Below, in pieces: positions 56,923-64,000 of a stretch of 64,000 nt of DNA. The DNA comes from a virus: the IMG/VR virus record IMGVR_UViG_3300033064_004648, positions 58,830 to 122,829 of that record. One strand, written 5' to 3'. Below the pieces are notes generated by a model that saw only the letters and a program-made list of their open reading frames with translations, did not search any database and was not told the DNA's origin. The position numbers and the translations under genes were made by a program. Position 1 is the first letter of the stretch, and each line of letters begins with the position of its first letter.

Positions 56923-59646
56923 TTAATTCTTTTCCACATCAATTTTTTGTAGCGAATATTTTTTTCCCAAATAATCTATATCTCCCGTATCACTTACTAG
57001 TGGGATGAAATTTTCTTTCTGCTTATTTTCTGTAATATTCGCCAAAAGCCCATCCTCAAAAATTGACCACAAAAAATTTTTTCCATCTCCGGGATGTTTT
57101 ACATAGCAGATTTCAACAGCAAGATTTGCAAGTTCCTGCATATTATTCGATATCTTCGTGGCTTTGTTACGGATGTATATGTTGTAATGCTGCAATGTTC
57201 TGTAAGACCGTTCACCGCTATTATTTTTAATATTTGCAAAATTTCTTTTTCCTGTCTTAAACTCTTCATATAGTTTGTACAATTTTTTAAATTTTTGTTC
57301 ATCAAATTCATATTTAGATGTTTTTAATAAAGAAATGTTGAATTTTTTACTTCTTGCCCGCATGTCGAACTTAATAACTTTTACTGATTTTTCCATGAAA
57401 CGACACACTTTGTTCATGGCACAAGGACTATCTAACAAAGGTGAATACCTATGGTACTTTTCAACAACTTCTTTTTCTTGTTCTGTTTGCGGGCTATCTA
57501 ACATTTCCTCTAAACTTTTGCCGTAGTTAGTTTGACAGAAATTCTCGTATGTTTTTTGATAATTTTTATAACGCTTATTATAATTTTGGTAACGATAGCG
57601 GAAAAAATAAGGTCTTTGATTTATTCTAATACTATTGTTGAAATTACATAAGTCAATTTCTTCGCTCATATTGTCATTATCGGCTGTGATATATTTTGTC
57701 CAATATTTTGGAAGCGGCACTACTTCTAAACCCTTTGCGTGATCTATATTTAGCCCCTGTAGTTTTCTACATAGTTTTAATCTTTTTTCGATTTCTATGA
57801 ATTCATGTGAACCAACGTCGTAGGAAGCCTGCATGGCAAACAAAGTTGTAGAAATGTTTGTGATAAATCCAATTTTTGAATTGAACCCAAGTGTATCTAT
57901 CTTCCACAAATTGTTCTCTATAATAGGTTCCTTTTTAGCGGTTTCTCTACTATACGTTATCGGCAGACCTCGAAAAGCGCCTTCTATTATTTGTTGCTGA
58001 TCAGTTGTTGCAATTAAGTCGCCATCAAAGTCAGCATCGGCATGCAGCATCATGTCAGTTCCATGAACATCATAGATAGTGCATCCGTTTTGCAAATGTT
58101 TATACCATTTGTCGGTTTCATCATTATCAACAAGATTTAAAACATTAACTTCTGATCGCCATGTAAGAGGCGCACGCATTGCGGCAACTTTAGAAACATT
58201 TCTTTTATTCCAAAATCCGCTATAATGCTGCCACTCATCTAAAAGCCCTTTTATTGGTTTGTCAAATATGTACTCACAAAAAGCGACGGGGTCCGCTACT
58301 ATGAAAGAATAATTCCCATTTACGATGAGACTTCCAACATAACTTTCTTTAATCTTCTTATTGAGACTTTTTATTAAATAATTTTTTACATGCGGATCTT
58401 GAATAAGCGAGTTGTTAAGGATTATTGCCTTAGTCACTGTATCATTAATACTATTAAACAGGTTGTCATTGTTATCTACGTCGGCAAGAGACCCCATTAA
58501 ATAAAGCGCGGCGAAAGTCCAGTCACTATTTACAGTTTTATCAAAATATTCAACCGTTTTCTCACATAGTAATTCTATTTGTTCGTCATCCAGATCGAGT
58601 GCCTGTAGAAACTGGTAATTTGTAGTTACACTTGTTTTATCTGTTTCTGGTGCTACTCTTACTACTCCGAAATGGAAATCGTTTTCTTTACAATTTCTTT
58701 GATATTCTTGTAATGAGTCATAGTTCTGCCATGCCTTAAATTGGCTCGTTGTCAAAATAAGATCCATGTCACGTATATTGACGGAATTTCCCCAAGCATC
58801 TTTAAAAATATGTTTTTCGGCTACTTCTTCAGAATACATGTGAAAATCGAATACACACACTAAACCTTTCAAGAATGATGATCGTATTAAAAAAGAACTG
58901 GGTATGTAGTCAAGCCGCAGATCTTTCGCCCATTTCTTCGCCATTTTTGGTGACACTAGCCCCATTCCATCAAAAATGTTTCCGGACAACTCCATTTCTT
59001 TTACAGACACTTCATTATTATCATCAATAAATTCAACTTTGGTGTCTTTTTTAATCTCGCAGTCCTGAACCACACAAAAATAAGGATCACTTACTGGAAT
59101 TGTCCCGCTATAAGAAAGAGCAAAATAAGCGTTATTCTTCGCTAAGACTATATCGTCTAGTCTTCGCCCATTATTCAGCATTCTTTTCAGCTCTTTTTCA
59201 ATGTGTTTGGAGCAGAAAATTACTGTATTTCTTCTGCTATGCCCTGCACCGCATAATAATCTCGTAAACTCCACCCCATTTATTTTGAATCCTTTTTTTA
59301 TTATTTTTTTGTACTGCGATTTACTATCTACCGTTAAAGAAACAATATCTGGCACAAATAATATGCCATCAATAGTTGTCTGGATATTAATTAATTCTTC
59401 AATATTCTCTGTACATGACTCTAATTTTCGTATATCTCGTCTGTTCTGAATTAGGACGTCCAGATAACTTTTATCGAATAACTTACCTTTTATCTTAAAT
59501 ACAGATAAAATAACTTGATTTTGTGAAATCGATATCAGCTCTGCATTTTTTCGTGCTTGAGAAATACTGAGTTCGACATTATAATTTGCTTTTTTGATCC
59601 TACTAGAAGATAACTTAAAAACAAAAAACTGTTGATTTTTCTTCAA
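56923..59646 (-). CDS. Single-chain RNA polymerase with double-psi barrel DFDGD motif (YonO/QDE-1-like)
   Basis: 907 aa, about the size of SPbeta YonO. The catalytic motif DFDGD occupies residues 539-543 (HADADFDGDLIATT). Upstream SSFLIRSSFLKGLVCVFDFH matches the 'S.FQ.R....KG' region of RNA-dependent RNA polymerases and YonO. MRAPLTWRSEVNVLNLV corresponds to the 'RNP....D...' strand. The fold is that of the multi-subunit RNA polymerase active site on one chain. Known phage relatives make RNA from DNA. It probably transcribes late phage genes, which have no visible sigma-A promoters. Template type cannot be told from sequence. Confidence 0.87.
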   Translation of the reverse strand: MKKNQQFFVFKLSSSRIKKANYNVELSISQARKNAELISISQNQVILSVFKIKGKLFDKSYLDVLIQNRRDIRKLESCTENIEELINIQTTIDGILFVPDIVSLTVDSKSQYKKIIKKGFKINGVEFTRLLCGAGHSRRNTVIFCSKHIEKELKRMLNNGRRLDDIVLAKNNAYFALSYSGTIPVSDPYFCVVQDCEIKKDTKVEFIDDNNEVSVKEMELSGNIFDGMGLVSPKMAKKWAKDLRLDYIPSSFLIRSSFLKGLVCVFDFHMYSEEVAEKHIFKDAWGNSVNIRDMDLILTTSQFKAWQNYDSLQEYQRNCKENDFHFGVVRVAPETDKTSVTTNYQFLQALDLDDEQIELLCEKTVEYFDKTVNSDWTFAALYLMGSLADVDNNDNLFNSINDTVTKAIILNNSLIQDPHVKNYLIKSLNKKIKESYVGSLIVNGNYSFIVADPVAFCEYIFDKPIKGLLDEWQHYSGFWNKRNVSKVAAMRAPLTWRSEVNVLNLVDNDETDKWYKHLQNGCTIYDVHGTDMMLHADADFDGDLIATTDQQQIIEGAFRGLPITYSRETAKKEPIIENNLWKIDTLGFNSKIGFITNISTTLFAMQASYDVGSHEFIEIEKRLKLCRKLQGLNIDHAKGLEVVPLPKYWTKYITADNDNMSEEIDLCNFNNSIRINQRPYFFRYRYQNYNKRYKNYQKTYENFCQTNYGKSLEEMLDSPQTEQEKEVVEKYHRYSPLLDSPCAMNKVCRFMEKSVKVIKFDMRARSKKFNISLLKTSKYEFDEQKFKKLYKLYEEFKTGKRNFANIKNNSGERSYRTLQHYNIYIRNKATKISNNMQELANLAVEICYVKHPGDGKNFLWSIFEDGLLANITENKQKENFIPLVSDTGDIDYLGKKYSLQKIDVEKN

Positions 59647-59656
59647 AATACTCCTT

Positions 59657-59914
59657 TTAATTATCTTCTATGTAATTGTATAATTTATCTACATATTTAT
59701 TCCAGCTCATCTCCCGCCATATATTTTCTTCATCTGTTCTGTTCCAAGCATCTTCATCTTCATCATCTATTTCGTCAAGATAAAAATTATTTATATTTGT
59801 AAAGTTACTGCATCCATTGTCTAAAGAGTTATCTAATAATTTTTCCCATGGCGTGCACAATTCTCGGAATACGCATTGGTTACAACATTGATTGCATATG
59901 CACTGCCCGCTCAT
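59657..59914 (-). CDS. Cys-rich acidic protein, 85 aa
   Basis: Opens CICNQCCNQCVFRELC, with six Cys in 16 residues, suitable for one or two zinc sites. The rest is strongly acidic (DEIDDEDEDAWNRTDEENIW). It is the first gene behind the promoter at 59,972 and lies 10 nt before the RNA polymerase gene. It could be a polymerase partner or a host-transcription modulator (inference from position). Confidence 0.66.
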   Translation of the reverse strand: MSGQCICNQCCNQCVFRELCTPWEKLLDNSLDNGCSNFTNINNFYLDEIDDEDEDAWNRTDEENIWREMSWNKYVDKLYNYIEDN

Positions 59915-59971
59915 ACTGTTTTCCTTTCATTTAATTATAGTTTTACTATTATCGTTCTTTTCGTAGTGATA

Positions 59972-60000
59972 ATTATACCATATAATTCTTATTAAGTCAA
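59972..60000 (-). promoter_or_regulatory. Sigma-A-type promoter of the phage RNA polymerase operon
   Basis: Minus strand TTGACT (59,995-60,000), 17 nt, TATAAT (59,972-59,977), TGG before the -10. Drives the Cys-rich gene, RNA polymerase, GIY-YIG and 255-residue genes. The spacer is almost identical to the promoter at 37,505. Confidence 0.86.
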
Positions 60001-60135
60001 GGGTGTAAATTTTATTCTTTGCCATAATTGCCATAAGATAAAAAGCAAATGATAAAGTATTCTACAATGTAATTATACCCCCTAATAATCGTTTCTAATC
60101 AATGTAACTCCTTTTTATGATAGATTACATGTGTT

Positions 60136-60366
60136 TTAGGTAGAATCCAAATTACCTCTAATTAACTTAAGTTCTTTTAGTGAAACAAGTACATCTACAT
60201 ATTCTTTATTGATCTCAGGATCTCCGTCACATAAAGGAAGAGTTTTTTGAACGAGAAATTCGTGTATTGCTATTAATTCATCTAACCTTTTACTAGATAC
60301 CCTACTTAATAATATTCCTCCTTCCTTCATACTTTCTACTAGTTTATCAAAATCTTTTTTGTTCAT
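60136..60366 (-). CDS. Small hypothetical protein, 76 aa
   Basis: Helical, with MNKKDFDKLVESMKEGGILL followed by SSKRLDELIAIHEFLVQKTL. ATG 60366 has AAAGGA upstream. A TATAAT lies about 30 nt further up (minus strand), but no -35 is at the right distance. No family recognised. It stands alone between the RNA polymerase operon and the nuclease/helicase pair. Confidence 0.62.
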   Translation of the reverse strand: MNKKDFDKLVESMKEGGILLSRVSSKRLDELIAIHEFLVQKTLPLCDGDPEINKEYVDVLVSLKELKLIRGNLDST

Positions 60367-60559
60367 GTGTTTTCCTTTATATTTTTAAACGTTTAGTATT
60401 ATATTTGTTTGAAACAGTCAAAATGTAAAGCATACTTGTCCTTTTATGTTTTAAATAATTTGTATTATAATCGATTACTTTAGTCGAAGTAAAGCATTTT
60501 CAACTCTTTCCTTTTTGGATATAGTTCATGTTCTCCTGATTATTTACTGTGTTTTACTG

Positions 60560-61150
60560 TTATTTAAGATATTCAATGGCGTTTTGCAATATTTTGGGAC
60601 TATCTTGGGCATACCCTAACATCATATTACATCTAGAACATAATAAACCTCTAATGGCACCACTTGTATGATTATGATCTACCGCCAAAGATTTCTTAAA
60701 TTCATTAAAATGTCTTCCGCAAATTGCACAACAACCATTTTGCTCTTGCAACATTTCATCATATCGTGTCGGTGTTATGTCAAACATTCTTTTTAATCGT
60801 TCTTTTCTTGATTTAGCATAATCATAATTATTTATAGGAATATATTTAGTAAATGATTTCTTAAAAGTTCTTTCTGTCTCGTTGTTTAATTTTTTCACTA
60901 TCCAATATGTCTTTCCCCTATTTTTTGCCATTCTTTCTCGAAAACTATTTACTTCATATAATAACTCATCTTCCTTCAATAATAGATTTATTTTATTCAA
61001 TCCCTTTGTTCTAAATGTAATTTCAGAATTATTTTCCGCTAGAGAAAGAAGCATATTTATAAAATCTTCTTTTTCTTTATCACAAATATATAATTTTTTC
61101 CCTATATATGATTCTAATATCTTTTTTAGTTTTGTGTTCTTTTTTTTCAT
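60560..61150 (-). CDS. Recombination endonuclease VII-like nuclease with duplicated helicase-tail domain, 196 aa
   Basis: C-terminal ~80 residues match the Endo VII family (YDEMLQEQNGCCAICGRHF, LAVDHNHTSGAIRGLLC, SRCNMMLGYAQDSPKILQNA), with two zinc Cys pairs and an HNH-like site. The N-terminal ~85 residues (LESYIGKKLYICDKEKEDFI ... KNRGKTYWIVKKL) resemble the C-terminal domain of the helicase at 61,174, down to the RGKTYW ending. So the nuclease seems to have taken over a helicase domain. Could cut branched replication DNA. No separate promoter visible. Confidence 0.86.
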   Translation of the reverse strand: MKKKNTKLKKILESYIGKKLYICDKEKEDFINMLLSLAENNSEITFRTKGLNKINLLLKEDELLYEVNSFRERMAKNRGKTYWIVKKLNNETERTFKKSFTKYIPINNYDYAKSRKERLKRMFDITPTRYDEMLQEQNGCCAICGRHFNEFKKSLAVDHNHTSGAIRGLLCSRCNMMLGYAQDSPKILQNAIEYLK

Positions 61151-61173
61151 TTTATTCCTTTATCAAAAATGTT

Positions 61174-62610
61174 CTACGGTTTAATCAACACCCAATAGGT
61201 TTTTCCTCTAAATGGTTTTTTCCCATCTTGGATGCTGGTCAATCTAAAAGGTAAATTGTCTTCTTCTAATATAGAGTTAATACAATTGATTCCTCTGTGT
61301 CTAACATCGATATTTCTATGTAGATTGAATATGTTTGCAAAGAAGACATTTTTAAATTCCCTTTGTTCTTCCTTATATAGTCTTTTCCCCATATAAGATT
61401 CTAAAATATCTGATAAGTTTTTCTTTTCAAATACATCTTCTGCTTGCAAAAAATCATTTATTTCAAATAATTCTATGATATGAGACTTATACCCTTCACT
61501 ATTCTCCATCATTTTAGAAAATATGTTTTCAAGATATTTTGCATAATACATTTTTGCCCAATTGATTTTCCCGTCGTTCATAATAATACTGTCTATTTGT
61601 TTTCGCGCATACTTTTCTTGAAATGATTCTTTTCCTAATTCTTGAAATTCTTCAACCAGTTTTAGTTTTTCTCTAACGTTTTTAAGGCGAGGATAGATAT
61701 TTCTTCCGTTTTGATTCTTTATATATAAAGTTATTTGTTCATTATCAATAATTCTCTTTCTGCCTAAGCATTGAATAACGTCTATGGGATCTATCATATC
61801 TATAATAATATGTTTCAATTCAGGCATTATGATGTTAACCCCATTATCTAATACTTTTGTGGAAAAAAGTATTCTACTGGAAAACTTGTTTTCAGAAACT
61901 ATCTCTTTTATCGTTGCTTGAGAAGATCTGCGCCTGAAAGCATTGTTGCTGTTTGAACATATGAATTGTGAATCAAGTCTCTCCATAGAAAATTCAAATC
62001 CGTCTAAGGCATTACCAAAATACAATATTTTCTCATCTAAAGGTATATTATCAATTATATTATTGATTATTTCATTTTTATTATAAAAATAAAGTTCTTT
62101 TATAAATGAATAATCTGGCTTCAAAATATAGGAGTGTTCAAATATTTTATTATATTTCAGAACTGCTTGTGGAGTTGCTGTAAGGAAGATGCTTATTTTA
62201 TCTTTTAAAGGAAATTTAACACTATCTAATAAAATATCGGTATTCCTATTGAAGGAACTATCTGACATCAGGTAATGTACTTCATCAAAACAAATATAAT
62301 CATAGTTCGAAAAAAGATTCTTTATCTTATTCCCCATCAATACATTGGATTCTAACCCTTGATAATTCTTTAGAGTGATAATATCTATTTTACTGTCTGA
62401 TAATTCTGCTAGGTTTTGATTTTTTAATAGATTTCTATTACTCAGTAATAGAATTTTCTTATCTCTCTTTTGACAATAATCATACAGTACGTCTTTAATG
62501 AACTGACTTTTTCCTGTACCTGTCTGACTATGGATGAGTATCCTGTCACCGTTTTCCCACAAAGCTATTTCTTTTTGATCTATAACGTCTGATATAAATT
62601 GTTTTGACAT
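61174..62610 (-). CDS. SF2 DEAD/DExH helicase, candidate origin-binding replication protein, 478 aa
   Basis: Walker A QTGTGKS (residues 29-35), motif Ia-like LLLSNRN, DEVH (109-112), TATP (144-147), SRILFSTKVLDNGVNI (motif V) and DVIQCLGRKRI (motif VI). The C-terminal ~85 residues are a separate domain shared with the next gene. Such helicases lie beside origins in Firmicutes phages and plasmids. It stands directly downstream of a promoter (62,623) and the AT-rich region. Probably unwinds the origin; this last point is inference. Confidence 0.83.
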   Translation of the reverse strand: MSKQFISDVIDQKEIALWENGDRILIHSQTGTGKSQFIKDVLYDYCQKRDKKILLLSNRNLLKNQNLAELSDSKIDIITLKNYQGLESNVLMGNKIKNLFSNYDYICFDEVHYLMSDSSFNRNTDILLDSVKFPLKDKISIFLTATPQAVLKYNKIFEHSYILKPDYSFIKELYFYNKNEIINNIIDNIPLDEKILYFGNALDGFEFSMERLDSQFICSNSNNAFRRRSSQATIKEIVSENKFSSRILFSTKVLDNGVNIIMPELKHIIIDMIDPIDVIQCLGRKRIIDNEQITLYIKNQNGRNIYPRLKNVREKLKLVEEFQELGKESFQEKYARKQIDSIIMNDGKINWAKMYYAKYLENIFSKMMENSEGYKSHIIELFEINDFLQAEDVFEKKNLSDILESYMGKRLYKEEQREFKNVFFANIFNLHRNIDVRHRGINCINSILEEDNLPFRLTSIQDGKKPFRGKTYWVLIKP

Positions 62611-62622
62611 AAGTTTTATATA

Positions 62623-62651
62623 ATTATATCACATAACTGTCTTTAAGTCAA
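62623..62651 (-). promoter_or_regulatory. Sigma-A-type promoter of the helicase gene
   Basis: Minus strand TTGACT (62,646-62,651), 17 nt, TATAAT (62,623-62,628), TGTGA before the -10 as at 38,722. Immediately upstream of the helicase start. Confidence 0.85.
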
Positions 62652-63830
62652 TAGGCTTTACCATAGGAATGTGCTTTTAAATCGGTAGCCGTGTGTATGT
62701 AATACATATATAATGTAAATTGCTTAAAAAATCACAATCTCTTCTTATATACTCGTTGTGGAAAAATATGCATTTTTAAGTTCTTTTGATCTCTCCCTAT
62801 AATGGTTTGAAGCTTTACCTTTGACTGTTTTAAACAATTACAATAACTAACGTTTAAAAAGGTAAAGGAAAACACTATCTTTTCTGGAAACGGTCGAGAT
62901 GAATTTTTTAAAAAAAATTTTTAAATTTTTAAATGTTTTCACTTTTACATTTTTAAACATTATATTATTCTATATTTAAAGCGTTCAAAGTAAAAGCATT
63001 TTATTCTCTCCATAATGGCTTCTATATTGATGCTTTATTTTTTATTGTTAAACCTTTTAATATTGAAATTGTTTAAAACAATAAAGGTAAAACTGTAATA
63101 GCCTATAAACTATATCATTTGTAATGTTACTTGCCTTATAATCATATAATTTATTTTTTAAATATATTATTATTCAACACTATATTTATGTCTTAAAAGT
63201 AGTGTCTAATCCTATCAATCATATTGTTAAAAGCATTAATTTATTGTATTACACATTAATTTTATAATAATAATAAAACATATAATACCTCTTTTAAAGT
63301 ATGATTCGTAAGATAATAAGGCATTTATTGTGTTATTGATGAAATAATATGGTTCTAAAACATTATGAATGATATATGTAGCATACAATTATATAGGGGA
63401 AAAATTTATAGTTTAATGATTTTTTTTAATAATTTTAATAAAGTGTGTTTATATAATGGCTAAGCACGTTTTTCTCTGTCCCTGATTATTCGAGTATGTA
63501 AAATGGGGGGATTGGTGCGTCAATCTCTGGGTTTATTATTATATATAGTTAGACAATCACGTTAAAAATGTTAAAAAATTTATGTATGAGTTATTAATAG
63601 ATATGCTTAAAATCTTGTTTTTTTTGGTGGTTTCTCTCTCTTATAACATGCGGTTTTTTGTATCTCGATTATTATTAATATTTATCATTATATATTATTA
63701 TTATTTTTATTAATCAATAATTATTATTAATAATTGTTCAGTCAATCATTTATTTATTTTATTATTACCAGTCAATGACTGTTTATCTTTTAGAATCTTA
63801 CGGCTGACTATAAAAATATATATGTGAGTG
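62652..63830. other. AT-rich noncoding region, candidate replication origin
   Basis: About 1.2 kb without a credible gene. Very AT-rich, with inverted repeats: CTTTACCTTT (62,813-62,822) with AAAGGTAAAG (62,858-62,867); TTTATTGTT / AACAATAAA near 63,045-63,090; long A/T runs at 62,910-62,930; and TTATTATTAATA-like tracts around 63,670-63,730 followed by two CAGTCAAT boxes. A helicase gene on one side and iterons on the other fit an origin with an unwinding element. No DnaA boxes were identified with confidence. Confidence 0.55.
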
Positions 63831-63998
63831 AAGGAACCTTCCAGCAGGCAAGCTTGAGAAGGAACCTTCCGGCAGGATAGCTTGAGAAGGAACCTTCCGG
63901 CAGGCAAGCTTGAGAAGGAACCTTCCAGCAGGCAAGCTTGAGAAGGAACCTTCCGGCAGGCAAGCTTGAGAAGGAACCTTCCAGCAGGCAAGCTTGAG
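63831..63998. repeat. GC-rich 28-bp tandem repeats (iterons), at least six copies
   Basis: Six consecutive units of 28 bp starting AAGGAACCTTCC and ending CAAGCTTGAG, at 63,831, 63,859, 63,887, 63,915, 63,943 and 63,971. They alternate mostly between A and G at position 13, and unit 2 has GATAG in place of GCAAG. The array continues past the window end. Each unit has the palindrome CAAGCTTG and the arms AAGG/CCTT. GC content is about 54%, far above the surroundings. There are no spacers, so it is not CRISPR. Confidence 0.93.
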
Positions 63999-64000
63999 AA

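Noticed and set aside
59900-60045. 35-residue minus-strand frame across the promoter at 59,972
   Set aside because: No ribosome site and it covers the -35 and -10; more likely chance.
60380-60420. Promoter before the 76-residue gene
   Set aside because: TATAAT is present but the nearest TTGACT is only 12 nt away and no other -35 is at a usable distance.
63746-63991. 81-residue minus-strand frame over the tandem repeats
   Set aside because: It is only the translation of the 28-bp repeats (PAGRF, RKVPSQACLLEG recurring in rotated frames), with no ribosome site. The repeat length is not a multiple of three.
63831-63998. Possible CRISPR array
   Set aside because: Units follow each other without spacers and no cas gene is nearby.

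Overview
The window is most of a tailed-phage genome (or a large prophage-like element) of a low-GC, Gram-positive host. The evidence is AT-rich DNA, AGGAGG-type ribosome sites with ATG or TTG starts, a tRNA-Thr with U73 as in Bacillus-type bacteria, a GH25 lysozyme, and Dit/Tal/TP901-type tape-measure tail genes that indicate a long non-contractile (siphovirus) tail. No bacterial housekeeping operon or rRNA is present.

Layout. Positions 1-10,961 (+ strand) hold an early operon of about 22 genes. It begins with many tiny unknown proteins behind a sigma-A-like promoter at 390 and continues into nucleotide metabolism: 5'(3')-deoxyribonucleotidase, dNMP kinase, an intein-bearing class II ribonucleotide reductase and a MazG-like pyrophosphohydrolase. 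A bidirectional terminator at 10,975 separates it from the convergent minus-strand genes. Read in its own direction (right to left), the minus strand carries: a SF2 helicase and an Endo VII-like nuclease next to an AT-rich, origin-like region and GC-rich 28-bp iterons; a single-chain RNA polymerase with a DFDGD motif (YonO/QDE-1-like); an HU/IHF-like protein; a cold shock protein; an exonuclease; TerS?/TerL; portal; protease/scaffold; major capsid protein; connectors; major tail protein; a tyrosine recombinase and RuvC-like resolvase placed inside the tail module; tape measure; Dit; fibre; Tal; accessory fibres; endolysin; and a coiled-coil/TM lysis protein.

The window is very dense in mobile nucleases: seven GIY-YIG genes, three HNH-type genes, one PD-(D/E)XK-like gene and one LAGLIDADG intein, inserted between or inside core phage genes. 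Six of the eight minus-strand homing endonuclease genes, from three unrelated nuclease classes, are preceded by the same kind of small structured RNA (about 61-80 nt). It has a covarying closing helix, a variable hairpin and a conserved single-stranded tract related to GATAAGTAGAACTCC, part of which is complementary to sequence in the ribosome-binding region of the nuclease gene. This looks like an undescribed translational switch and is the main candidate for a new system. A second, independent dispersed hairpin (3' arm TTTTATGTGG) sits just ahead of ribosome sites at about ten gene junctions on both strands, always in the same orientation to transcription.

Two further noncoding stretches are notable: a 330-nt gap ending in a tRNA-like fold with a CAT anticodon and an 8-nt anticodon loop, and a 150-nt structured leader before tRNA-Thr. 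Six sigma-A-type promoters (TTGACW, 17 nt, extended -10) suggest host RNA polymerase drives the early and intermediate genes. The phage polymerase may drive the late ones, as YonO does in SPbeta (inference).
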